Source: Erythroxylum novogranatense
Taxonomy: Eukaryota; Streptophyta; Magnoliopsida; Malpighiales; Erythroxylaceae
Direction of reading: 5' to 3'
DNA: 64,000 nt
NCBI GenBank assembly: GCA_029891385.1
Contig: CM057234.1
Coordinates: 26,088,350 to 26,152,349, forward strand
The notes under the pieces are model-generated. The model ran no database searches, had not been told where the DNA came from, and saw nothing but the letters and a program-made list of their open reading frames with translations. Every line of letters starts with the position of its first letter. The stretch's first letter is position 1. Below, piece after piece: positions 25,566-37,344 of the stretch. The position numbers and the translations under genes were made by a program.

Positions 25566-27648
25566 GTTAGAGTGTTAATGGAGGTTTTAAATAGCATTAA
25601 TGGCGGAAATCGATCGAAGAAGACGATCGGACCGTCGCACGTCGCGACGAGCGCTGAGGCCTTTGTCGCGACGAATAAAATTAATTAATTTGCATGTCAC
25701 GACGAGCGGGCTGGACGTCGCGGCGAGAGGCGCGAAGGGTTGCGCGCCGCGGCGAGCGATCTTCTCTTCGTCGCTGCAAAGGGAATAGGTCGCGGCAAAG
25801 GGATGATTTCTGAATGGATGAGTATTAGTTTATTGGGCATAACTTATGGTATGGACCTCCGATTGAGGTGATTCCTGATTCATTGTGAACTAGAGAAAGA
25901 GGTCTATAATTGAGGATAATTATGGGAGTTAGAATTGATTTAATTAGTAATGAATTATAGAGATTAAGGTCAATCATGGGTTATGGTGTGACCTAAATGT
26001 CAAATTGAGACTATTGGAGTTTTGATTGGGATTTTCAATAGAGGTTTTGACCCGATGGATAGGAAATTGCTATAGGTGATTCGAATTGAGGAAAATTGAC
26101 TGGATTTTAGGAATGGATCATTTATTAGTGATCAATTGAACAAAGAGATAGAATTGGGCTTAAAGTACCGAAATTGGGATTTAGCACCGAAAAATCGTGG
26201 ACATGCATTGTACATCATTTCACTGAGACATATGCATTACTGCACTGTTTAATTGAGCAATTAGTAATGGACTGTATTTTTACTATTATAGAGGCATCGT
26301 TGGATCGTTGTTCCACTGACATTGCTGGAACTTCCAGGCAGTAGCTCGGAAGTTACAGGTGAGTAACCTAGATGGTTTCTCAAATTCCTGATTGTCTAGA
26401 TGCCTAATGTGAATGACTTGCCAATGTGAACTGTATAACTACTGAAGTTTATAAGATTGAACTGTATGATTACTGCAAAGAATATGATCAAATGGTATGC
26501 TTACTGAAATGTATGTGACCGAATTGCATGCTCTTACTGCATGGGATTGGATAATGTGAATTGCATGATTCTTTGAAATGTACGTGATTGAATGGCATGC
26601 TTTTCTTGAATACGGTTGGACCATTTGATAATATCGAGAACTACTTGAATGGTATACGCTCTAATTGCATGCTTTCACCGTATTGATTGGATTACTATAT
26701 GACACCGAGAAATGCAATCGGGCTTTATAGCCATATCTTTGGATTCCGAGTCTTCGTAATCTCGGGCTTTTATAGCCGATATCGCAAATCATTAAACATC
26801 GCATTGCATGCATAAATGCATGATCGATAATGCACGTGTCCCAAGTTGCTATTATCACCGAAAAGAGCCTCGAGCTCTCACATCATCTCGACGGGCATAG
26901 CCCGAGGATTTATCCCCACGCGCCCCCCCGCTGTTCTCGATGAGCACTTGGGCACAATATCAATAACTAGAAAGAGTCTCATATGCATTATATACATGAC
27001 TGATTGAATTGCCAAATTGTGTGACGATTACTGAACTGCGTGATGCCATGATTTGCTGTAAATTGTGATGTGACACTGTGAACTATTCTATGCTATTGTA
27101 AATTGTTACCGATCATCGTAAATTGTTATATAATACCGTTAATTGAATATTCTTGTGCCATCTTTGTATACAATTTGCGTAATGCATGATTTGAGTGAAC
27201 CATCGATGATGGTTTCTCACCGAAGTTCGCAAACTCACCCAAAATTGCAACCTATTTTTCAGATGATAGAATAGACCCTAGCTCAGGAGATAGCCTTTTC
27301 CTAAAGGCTTGAGCGTCTTTGGCGGAGAAGCGATGGCTGTGTCGGTCGGTGGGTTGGATTTTAAGGATGACTTAGGATAGATGTTTATATCAGTTTCCTT
27401 TTTGGTTTTTTTTAGGGGACTGATAGACTTGTCTATTCATTCTTTGGATGATTATGTCGATTGATATTGTGATTTTAAAATTTAGCGGTTTCTGATATTG
27501 TGTTATGTTATGGTTTTAAATTATTGCGATGCCATGTGGATTATTATTGGGAAATGTTCTGGTGGTGCACCTTTATCATGGGATATGTATCGGTGCGACC
27601 TTCGGGTTTCCCGATGTGTACCCTACGGTGAGGGGGCGCTACAATAAG

Positions 27649-29370
27649 AGTCTTAAGTATTTGTTGAGCCAGAAGGAATTAAATTTGAGACAGAGAAGGT
27701 GGATCGAGTTTCTTAAGGACTATGACTTGTTGATCGAGTATCATCTGGGCAAGGCCTATGTAGTGGCGGATGCCTTGAGTAGGAAGTCTTCGATTGCTCA
27801 TGTTCGGACAGTTTATCTTCCTTTATTGGAAGAGATGGCCAAGCTTAAGATAAGCTTGACGCAGGAGGAACCGGATTGTCTTCTGGCTACCTTTCGATTG
27901 AGACCGATTCTCAGGGAGAAAGTTAGGGAATTGCAGGCACAAGATGCATATTTGAGCAGACTCAGAGATGAAATTCAGCGTGGTAAGATTTCTGAAATAG
28001 TAGTGAGAGATGATGAGCTGATGACAGTGGGAAACAGGTTGTGTATTCCAGATGTGCAGGAGGTTAAGGACGAGATTATGGATGAGGCACACAATGCGCC
28101 TTATGCCATGCATCCCGGTAGCACCAGGATGTATCGAGATTTGAGAGAGCATTTCTGGTGGAAGGGCATAAAAAAGGATGTAGCAGAATTTGTGAGTAAG
28201 TGTCTCGTATGTCAGCAAGTCAAGGCTGAACATCAGGCACCTTCAGGCAAGCTGAGGCCATTTTCCATCCCAAAATGGAAGTGGCAAAGAGTGACCATAG
28301 ATTTTCTGTTGGGTTTGCCTAAGACCAATAGGAAGCATGATGCCATTTGGGTTATCGTGGATCGTTTGACGAAGTCAGCTCACTTTTTGGCGATCAAGCA
28401 GAATGATTCTTTGCATGTGCTGGCAAAGAAGTATATTGATGAGATAGTGAGGTTGCATGGGATCCCAGATTCCATAGTGTCTGACAGAGACCCTCGGTTT
28501 ACTTCGAAGTTTTGGGGTAGTTTGCAGGAAGCTTTGGGGACGAAGTTAAATTTTAGTATGGCTTTTCACCCTCAGACAAATGGTCAATCTGAGAGGACCA
28601 TTCGGACACTTGAGGCGATGCTTAGGGCTTATGTGATGGATTTCAGAGGAGCTTGGGATGAGCATTTGCCGTTAGTCGAATTTGCTTATAATAATTCGTA
28701 CCATTCGAGCATCCAGATGGCTCCGTATAAGGCATTGTATGGGAGAAGATGTAAGACGCCGATTTGTTGGGATGAAGAAGGAGAGAGGGAACTGGTCGGA
28801 CCAGAATTGATTCAGACAACAGTTGAGAAAGTAAATTTGGTTAAGCAGCGGCTTAAGGCAGCACAGGATAGGATGAAGAGTTATGTTGATGCTCACCGAA
28901 AGGAGATGAAGTTCAAATTCGGTGAGAAAGTGTTCCTTAAGACGTCTCCTTAGAAAGGAGTGATGAGGTTCAGCAAGAAGGGTAAGTTGAGTCCGAGGTA
29001 TGTGGGTCCTTATGAAATCCTTGAGAGGATTGGGCCACTCGCCTACACATTGGCATTACCTCCGGAATTGTCGCAGATTCTTGATGTCTTCCATGTGTCT
29101 ATGTTGAGGAGGTATAGATCGGATCCTTCTCACATCATTTAGACTAGTAAGGTTCAGTTGCAGGATGATTTAAGTTATGAGAAGCTTCCAGTGGAGATTT
29201 TGGATACCAAGGAAAAAGTCCTCAGGAACAAGACAGTTCAGTTAGTCAAAGTCCTGTGGAGGAACCATTCGGTGGAGGAGGCTACTTGGGAGCCTTTGGA
29301 AGCCATGAAGGAGAAGTATCCGTATCTCTTCGATGATTCAGGTAAATTTCGAGGACGAAATTTCTTTTAA
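27649..29370 (+). pseudogene. pol: Element B RNase H end, integrase and chromodomain
   Basis: One frame with only two in-frame stops (TAG 28951-28953 and TAG 29140-29142). It begins [18 protein letters not shown], the end of RNase H, with DALSRKSS. The integrase HHCC finger uses [10 protein letters not shown] and CLVCQQVK. The DDE core residues are in [17 protein letters not shown] and [12 protein letters not shown]. The C-terminal GPY/F-type module reads LSPRYVGPYEIL. The last about 55 residues (LWRNHSVEEATWEPLEAM) form a chromodomain, which in chromoviruses guides integration to modified chromatin. The frame ends FRGRNFF and stops inside the PPT. This is the best preserved coding stretch in the window. 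The ORF upstream of 27649 is LTR H sequence. Confidence 0.96.
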
Positions 29371-29382
29371 GGGGGGAAGAAA
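29344..29382 (+). other. Pre-PPT hairpin and polypurine tract of element B
   Basis: AAATTTCGAGGACGAAATTT at 29344-29363 is a perfect 8-bp stem with loop AGGA, overlapping the last codons of pol. The PPT AAGGGGGGAAGAAA (29369-29382) directly abuts the 3' LTR. Confidence 0.9.
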
Positions 29383-31571
29383 TGTTAGGCCCCGAAATTT
29401 TTTTTATGATGTCATTAAGCATAAATGGTGATAATTGTGTGTTTATGACTTAGTATGATTAATTTGGGCGTATTAGTGGATACTTGCGGTTTTGCTAAGT
29501 TTATTGTGGGTTAAAATGAGGAATATAGGGTAAAAGTTTATGAGGGCATTTTGGGAAGTTTACTTGAATTGGAATGGTTTAAGCTTTGCTAAGAGGGGTA
29601 AGTTGGTCTTTGTACTTTCTTTAGGTTAGGTTTAAGAAGAAATTAGAAAATAGAAGGAAAAGAAAGAAAGAAGAAGAGGAGAAGTCTTCGTGAAGGGAGA
29701 AGAAGAGAAGAGAAGGGATTTTCAACCTTTGACGTTTTTCGACCGATCTAGGAAGTTTCCGGGTAAGGTTTGCTTTGTTTGAACTTGGTTTGGTTAGATT
29801 TAAACCTAGAGAATGTTGAATGTAGCATAATCGAAGGTTTTAGGGTTTTAGGGCATAAATGTAGAGATTTCTTTGGGTTGATAATTTTATGGATGTTTTT
29901 AAGTTACTGTTGGGTTAGAAATGTAGTATAAGTCATGATCTAATGTTTAGGTGTGTTGCATTTGAGTTTGAGAAAGGATTGAAGTGAGAAAAGCTGGAAA
30001 ATTAGAGTTCGGGGTCGGTTTCTCGACCCAGACGTCGCGACGTGCTCATGAGCACGCTGCGACGTGTGAGGTGGAGGCTCGTCACGTGCACCAGGGTGCA
30101 CGTCGTGGCGCACATGGAGGTGCACGTCATGGCGAGGTGGGGCGTGTTAGCATGGGGCACACATGCGTCTTGGCGCTTGTGGCCTGTATGGATCGTTCAC
30201 TGCAGCGAGCGTGGCCCTCGTCGCGGCGAACCCCCTGTTTCCAACTGCGATGGATTTTGTTATTTGGTTCTATCTTGGGCTGTAGATGTCCAAATGAGGT
30301 GATTTCAGATTCGTTGTGAGCTAGAAATAAAGGGCTACAAGTTGTATGAAGAAAGGAAGTTCGAAATTTGCCTCGAAAGGTTCGAAATATTAGGAGGAGG
30401 TCGAATATAGACTTTTAATGCTTTACTTTTGATTGCCAAGCTTTATGGAATATTTATTTTGAATATTGATTGAATGGGAACTTGGTTTGTTATAGGAAAC
30501 CAAGCTGACCAGATCCAATCGCAAGAGGAAGGACAACAGTGAGTTGGTTTCTCAAGCGATTTTAGGTGGGTAATATGTTTATGGTTATTGTGTGTATGGG
30601 CAAATTGCCTTGTGTATGCTTGCTTGCATTGTGTGACATTACTGGTGTTGAAATATTGAACATACATTGTGATTATGGTTATGCATATTTGGCATATTTG
30701 GCAAGAATGGAAAGAATGAAAGCTTTGATAAAATGCTTTGAGCATGAAACGAATGGTTATTTGTTTTATTTGGGTAAGAGAGTTACGGATGGAGTCACGT
30801 GCACGTTGAGATAAAGCCTTCTCCCGGCTGCCCGCTTGAGGCAACGAGATCCTTGAAAAATCGGACTCGGATAGTTTACGAAATAAAATTTGGTTTATCA
30901 GGATCATTTTTACGGAACTCTCAAGCCAATTGTTTGTGCACACATGATTGATTTGTTGAGCATGGCGCATATTAAATTTGTAACATCCCGTTACCGGAGT
31001 GACGGGTATGTCAGTAATTTGGATCGGGTTAGAATTGGGTACAGGCAAATGTGACATTGTGCATGCATTATTGTTTTTATAGATATCGGTAACAGATTAT
31101 TGACTGCACAAGTATATATATATATGTACATACATGTATGACAATTCCCGAATTGATTGTGTATCGGAAATTGGTTATAATTGTACAGATGAGAATTGGT
31201 TGTGAAAATTGGAAATTTAGTAATAAGTGTATAAATTAGGTTTTGAATATGGAATTGGAATGAAATGGAATTTAGAGGAATGGAAAGTGGAATATGAGTA
31301 TAGGAATGGGTATTTGCTAATTTTGTGAATTTATGGGAACTTTTCGGGATTTTTAGAGCGGTGGATCCGGACGGAAGATTGGCTTAGTGACCATTAAATT
31401 GATTCGTGTCCGAGATTGATTGACAATTGATATAAAACAATTGGGATTATAATTTCGTGATTTATTAGTTATGGTTATTGCAAAATTGGGAGAAAATAGA
31501 ATAAGAATTAGACTGATAGACTCTAAGTTTGGACTTGTGGCAACTAAATTGCCAAACAAGCCTTTAAAGCT

Positions 31572-31587
31572 CATATATATATATAAG
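31572..31587 (+). promoter_or_regulatory. TATA box candidate in D 5' LTR
   Basis: CATATATATATATAAG lies about 110 bp upstream of the donor-like AAGTAAGT at 31683. It is conserved in the 3' LTR near 37944. Confidence 0.55.
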
Positions 31588-33089
31588 TTTAAATGTTCAT
31601 TTCTCACCATCGACGATCGTGGGTGAGAAAAACTTGGGATTTGGAGTTCTTGAAGGATTTTCAAAGGATTGAAGCTTGAATCAAGTAAGTTTCTATGTGT
31701 TTATACCTTAAATCGTTTGGTTGATCATTGATTTAAGTATGAAAATGTTTAGAAATTTGGAAAGTTGCGATGATAGGGTTTTCGTTGGTTTTGATTTGGG
31801 TTTTTGATAAAAGATGGTTTAAATGATGGATTGAGGCTAGAAATGAGTTGAGTGTAGTATACTAAGTTGATTGGGAGTGATTTGAAGTGAATCGGATAGA
31901 TTGTTATCAGAAAATCTGAGAAATTTCGGGTTTGGACGATTTTCGGGTTCGCACGTCATGACGATGTGATGAACACACTTGTGGCGAGCCTTTCCAGCGC
32001 ACGTCGATTTAATAAATAAATAAAGAAATTGCGCCGTGACGAGCTGAAATCATTACTGCGCGATGAGGATGTTGTGTGCCGTGACGACTTTTACATCAGC
32101 CGCCATGACGAGACCTAGGTGCACGTCGCATGTGGCGGATGTGGTTACGCCGCGGGAGAGAAAGGAAGTGTGGCCGCGGCGAAGGCAGGAGACTCGCCGC
32201 GGCGAGGACGCCTGAATTCCGGGGGTGAATTGCTTGTTTTAAAAGGGTTTATTCTTAATGAATTGGTTATGGACTAATTGAATTTTTGAGACTAGGAATT
32301 GCAAATTAGAAGAAATGAAATTAAGTGATTATGAGATGATTGTTACAAGTAATGAGCTTGAGGATTGACTTCAAATGAATTGGTGTCTAAATGATTAATT
32401 GGAATTTGGAGACTAAGAATATTGAATGGATAAGAATGGAAATTCGGAATGTAATTATATGATTATTGGAATTGAGTGGTAAACGATTAGTGATTGTGAT
32501 TCTAATTGAAATGTGATCTTAGAGTATGGAAATTTGTAAATTGATAAATGAGATCTGGAATTATTATGGACTAGAGTGAGAGTGATCCAATTGAGAAATT
32601 CGGGAATTGAATCGGGAAAGTCATAACATGTATAGTATTTATCGAAATTGCTATTGATTATTGAATTTGGCATGATTGGTAATGTGTGATTTATTTGATT
32701 TGATATAGAGGTTTCGATGGATCGACATTCCACGGACAGTATTGGGACTTCCAGGCGGTAGCTCGGAAGTGCAGGTGAGTAACCTAGTTGGTTTCTTAGC
32801 CTTATGTGTTTATTAATTATATGCATTGATTGCCATAAGGAAGCGCGGATGGATAGATGTGTGATTGATTTGATTGATTTTGGACCATGGGTGTTCGAAA
32901 TATTTGATTGTGATATTGAAGTGCAAAGATGAGTAAATATGTATGAATGCATGAATGAATTAAATTGTAAATGCATTAGCGAAAATGATTGGAACTGTAA
33001 ATGACTAAAATTGGGAAGTGACACATGCATTCATGCATCACTGAATGATCAGATAATGGTAGTTGTGACCGGTGGTACCAACGTATGCA

Positions 33090-33261
33090 GAGCCACAGGC
33101 TCAATGCCTTTATGTCGAATCCATCGGGCTTATCAGGCGATCACGCCTAACGTATATGAGAGCTTTAAGCTCAACGCACAGGACCTCAGGACCAACGATT
33201 GATAGAGCCTCAGGCTCACCGCAGGGCATATCATGCCCAACTATTTCAGAGCCACTGGGTC
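33090..33261 (+). repeat. Micro-hairpin array in D 5' LTR
   Basis: Perfect units: GAGCC-ACA-GGCTC (33090), AGGCG-ATCA-CGCCT (33135), GAGCT-TTA-AGCTC (33160), GAGCC-TCA-GGCTC (33205), GGGCA-TATCA-TGCCC (33224). Imperfect units: GGACCTCAGGACC (33181) and GAGCCACTGGGTC (33249). Linkers often read AACG. The 3' LTR copy is at about 39480-39652. Confidence 0.8.
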
Positions 33262-33984
33262 AACGTAAATGATTTCAGGCGCACGGTCACAACAACGAAA
33301 AGAAAATGAAAGTGTCACATGTACATTGCATATGTGTATGGTGATTGAAATGTAAATTGACTGCAAATGACTGAGAGATGTGAATAAGGAAATTGCATGT
33401 GATATTATTGTAAATGCTACTGTGTGTTATGTGTATATGATTGTGAATGCATGAGTTGGGTGAACCATCGATGATGGTTTCTCATTGAGTTCGCAAACTC
33501 ACCCAACATTGCATCTATTTTTCAGAATTGAAGAGTACCCGTTAGTAAACGGAGTATGTTTGCAGGATTCAAGTGAAGGTCAGGGTCGGGATCAGTGTCG
33601 TCACATCTGCATTAGTGTAGTGAATTTATTAAGTGGGCCCCATTTGTCTATGTGTCATTGTATTGTATTACTGAAATGTTTAGAAATGGCATTGGGCCCA
33701 GTTGGGTCATACATTTCTATGTGTACATGATGATTGAGCACTATTGAGTGCTAGTTAATGACTGAATTGTTCATATTTGAAAAATGTTTTCATATTAAAT
33801 CAGGCCAGATTGATTATCGTTTTCCGCACTCAACTATTTTAAAAAGGTGAAAAATAAAAAAAAATGTTATAACGAGATTTAAAAAGGTATTGAGTGTTTT
33901 AATACGCCACCCTCGCGGGGCACGGGCTCGAATATCACCGTAGATGTCGGGTTCGGGTCTTGTCGGGAGTGGGTGCTACATATG

Positions 33985-33997
33985 TGGTATCGAGCCC
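33985..33997 (+). other. Primer binding site of element D
   Basis: TGGTATCGAGCCC, the same one-base-shorter initiator-Met variant as in element C. Confidence 0.75.
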
Positions 33998-36900
33998 GAA
34001 GTACAATCTTACATGGCGTTCGAGAAAATGTATCAAAGTGCATGCATATAAGTCATGTCTCGTGAGGCGGTGATGCCTCGATCCCAAGATAGCATATGAG
34101 TCTCATACATGAGCTGCATTTAGTGATTTAAGTGGTTAGAAATAGTTAGGAAAAGATGATATGGAAAATGTGATAAATGGAAGTTGTGGAAATCAAGGAA
34201 TAAGAACAAGTAGATGGTATGATATGAAAATTGGAGAATTAGTGTATTGGTACCGATGGGCGTATTATGAAATACGACACTAGAGTGATATAGGAACAAT
34301 CTGTGAACGTGAAATAGATGTGAATATGTATAGAGGAAATATAGAGATATATGAGAAATGGCAAGATTGAAAGTATATAAGTAAAGTAAATGGGAATAAA
34401 ATGTTTTATGATCAGAGTGGCGCAACGAAAGCGTGATGGGAGTTATGATTTCTATGATATAGATTTGAGTGTGATTGCGTAAAACGAAACAATGAAAAGA
34501 TCGAAAGGTAAGAAAATGGTATTGATAGATGAAAAAGCTGAACAGTTGTTAAGGTCAGTGGATTTGCCTATGCGAATGCACACCTGATAATGGAAATGAT
34601 ATCGGAAATCAATTGGTGTGTTAGTGGATAACCGCCAAGTCTTATAGTTAAAAATTCATGTGAGTTAGAGTAAGAAATGAAAGTGCTTATAGTGATTGAA
34701 TTGGGAATGAATTGAGATTGTAATTAGGATATTGGTATGGTAAAATCCTCCTGATCGAGGATAGGTGCAAAAAGGAAAAACGTGGTCAAAACTTTAATGA
34801 GATTGAGGTATCCTAAGCATAAGTGACTAATTGGTATATTGATGTAATAATTTTAAATGGTATGTACCCCAATGAACGGTATTAAAAAGGATGCTCTGGT
34901 TATGTGGATTATGGCATAGATTGATCTTCACGGGATAGCGTGAATAGTCGAAATTGATTTCCTAAGGTATTGAGAATAATCGATAAGAAATATGACGATT
35001 GTTGATGATTAGGAATTGAAAGAAGAATTTCCCTGAATTGGATTACGATTGGATGATGAGAATTGAAAAGTTTAGCAATGAAAGGACAAATTGGAGATAA
35101 ATGTGAAATGAATGAAAAGTCGTTATTGGGAGTGTAAAAGATAGAATAAGTTATTAAGAAGGTATGTGTTACGATAATGTAAAGACTTGATTGTGTAATA
35201 GGATTATTGAGCAAGAAAAGATATTAGTTGTGATTTGAGGAAAATACCGATGCTGGTATATTTTCAGTGTGAATATTGTAAAGGATAAAGTGGATTTGAT
35301 AATGGTATTATTAACCCAGTTTGACATGATAGGAATAAATCGCAATATGTGGAGAATCTAGTGTAAAGGAACGTGTGAAATACATTTGATGAAATTGAGT
35401 AAGTTATGAGAAAATTGTTCCTCATTGGAGATGTATGATATGTAAAAAGTTATGCAAATTGATCATAGGTGTAAGGAGTTCATTATATTATTGAAGAGTG
35501 AAATGTGTAGATTGAGTTTAAAGTGGATAGGATCTGTGATCATCGATGATCGATAGAATACATTTGAATAGTGAAGAAGATAAATTGGCATAGTTGAGGA
35601 AATTGTATAGTATGCAAGTTTTATAAGAGTGAATTTGATTTTGATTGAATAAGTAATGGATGAATTATTATTGAACATGGTATTGGGAGATTAAAATGTA
35701 AATAGAGGTATGGATAAATGTGAAATTGTAAAGGACAGTACATAAGGAATTTGGAGTTATTTTTCCAATATACAATCAATCCTAAAATGTGTGAATTGTA
35801 TGACTAATGATTGTAAAAGAGACACTTGGAGAAATTTTCAATTCGAGTATTGATCGTTTTATTTTAAATTTTGAGGTGTTATAATAGGAAATGAATCGTA
35901 AAGATTAAAATGCGATCTATTGAAATAGAGTAAAGAGATTCTATGTGTATGGAGATCAAGATAATCGATGGGCGATTGGTATTTGATAACTTGATAATTT
36001 TAGTGTATTAGAAAGTGTTGTAAAGTTTGGAGATTCTATTAAATACAGAAATTGTTTTGGATGTATATCGCTTATAAGGCAATAATGATTAAGTTATATG
36101 AGTGAATGGAAAATGACTATGCATTTGAGTGTTTCAGAATTTCGTTATTGAAACAAGTAGTGAGGTGATAAGATTATGATACCTAATGTAAGAATGAGTG
36201 TAAACTGTTGAGTTAGTAAAGCGCAAAAAGAACGTATTAGCGATTGGAATTCCAAGTCAAATGTGCAGGTGTGTATTGAAAGCATGGCAAAAATCCGAAT
36301 TGAGAATCTTGAATAGTGGACCGTATTGAGAAATTGTGAATAGTTTAGCTATAAAGAAAATGAGTAATGTGAATGGATTAAGAAGTATGAGTAAAATTCA
36401 TTAAGGGAACTGTTAGTGAAAAAAAATTCAAGGAATAATAATAAGAGGGTATTAGAAGAGTAATAGGAAGTAGAGTGTGACATTGAGTGTAGGTCTGACC
36501 TACAGGACTGATTGTTGATGTTAAATGTGAAACTAATATGTTGCTGGAATCCATAGGGTTATGAGATTGATGTATGGATCAGAGTGATTATAAAAATATA
36601 GATTGTTAAATTGGTGATAACAAAATTCAAATTGATGAGAATGAATCAGATCGATGATTATTGAGATTATTGAAACCTTACGAGATTAGTAATTGGCATT
36701 TGAGAGATGCAATATGATAAGTGATACATGATATATTTCTAAATGTGTCACCTCGGCCAATCTATGTATTGATTGATATCATAGGAAAAAAAAAGGAAAA
36801 TTAAATTCGTTATTAGTGGCCTTGATGTGACCGTGTTGTGAATCGATTTATGGATTGGCAAGTCAGTAGCAACCTAAAAGATGAAATGGGTTCGTAAAGT

Positions 36901-37305
36901 ACTATATAGACAGAAATAGGAAATATTGATATGATCGGATATGTATATTATTGGTGGTGGATATAAAGAATTATGAGTAATCGAAAAGAAATTGTTAAAA
37001 TAGTATAAAGTTTGAGAAAGGAAAAAGAGGTAAGTAAGTGATTGTAGTATGATTAAATTTGGCAAGTTCTTCTAAAATCCTAAAAGATGATTCAGATCCA
37101 AAGTGTTACAAAGACTGAATTAGAAAATATTGTTAGGATCCGAAACATGTGTTATCAATATTGGAAGTGATGAATTGTGAGTAAAAGGCAATGTAGAGTT
37201 AAGAAAGATTTGGCAGAAATTATGCGTATGCGTATAGGGAAATAAGTGGAAATCAGAGAATCAATGATCGTAAAGACTCCCCTATCATCTTGACAAATCG
37301 TACAT

Positions 37306-37344
37306 AAAATTTCGAAGACGAAATTTTTATAAGGAGGGGAGAAT
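37306..37344 (+). other. Pre-PPT hairpin and polypurine tract of element D
   Basis: AAAATTTCG-AAGA-CGAAATTTT (37306-37327) is a 9-bp stem. The PPT AAGGAGGGGAGAAT ends at 37344, right before the 3' LTR. Confidence 0.85.

Larger units (their letters stand above)
12732..27643 (+). mobile_element. Element H: solo LTR (2.9 kb) interrupted by element C
   Basis: Starts TGTAACATCCCGTTAC at 12732, ends GAGGGGGCGCTACA at 27643, and is flanked by perfect ATAAG (12727-12731 and 27644-27648). Element C occupies 13567-25565. Without C and its duplicated target, H is about 2908 bp, with no PBS, PPT or coding frame, so it is a solo LTR. Landmarks: TATA box TATATATATAG at 13213, a pyrimidine-rich leader, and donor-like AGGTAAGG with GT at 13317. 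A CpG patch lies at 25618-25800 and the block CTCGGAAGTTACAGGTGAG at 26348. Short hairpins such as GGGCATAGCCC occur at 26894. The AACCATCGATGATGGTT hairpin is at 27198-27214, and the acceptor-like CTATTTTTCAG ends at 27262. Confidence 0.9.
30979..33980 (+). repeat. 5' LTR of element D (3002 bp)
   Basis: Landmarks: TATA run CATATATATATATAAG at 31572, and donor-like AAGTAAGT with GT at 31685. The CpG patch is at 31949-32215, with many CG-to-TG/CA differences from the 3' copy. The block CTCGGAAGTGCAGGTGAGTA is at 32762, and a micro-hairpin array at 33090-33261. The paired hairpins are AACCATCGATGATGGTT (33463-33479) and TGAGTT-CGCA-AACTCA (33486-33501). Acceptor-like TTTTTCAG ends at 33535. The end block has GATGTCGGGTTCGGGTC. 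Confidence 0.95.
33981..37344 (+). other. Internal region of element D, non-coding with pol relics
   Basis: No protein-like frame. At 35538-35599 one frame reads IDD...NSEEDKLA...LR, which lines up with the RT active-site stretch DDILIYSKSEEDH of chromoviruses. At 36012-36062 AAAGTTTGGAGATTCTATTA lines up with the RNase H KxWRHYLY codons, also found in E. Order and relative position (about 46% and 61%) follow element B. I read the interior as an ancient, coding-dead pol. Confidence 0.6.

Noticed and set aside
27529..27648. N-terminal extension of the B RNase H/integrase frame
   Set aside because: It is the end of solo LTR H read through; the protein joins to 12731 after H is removed.
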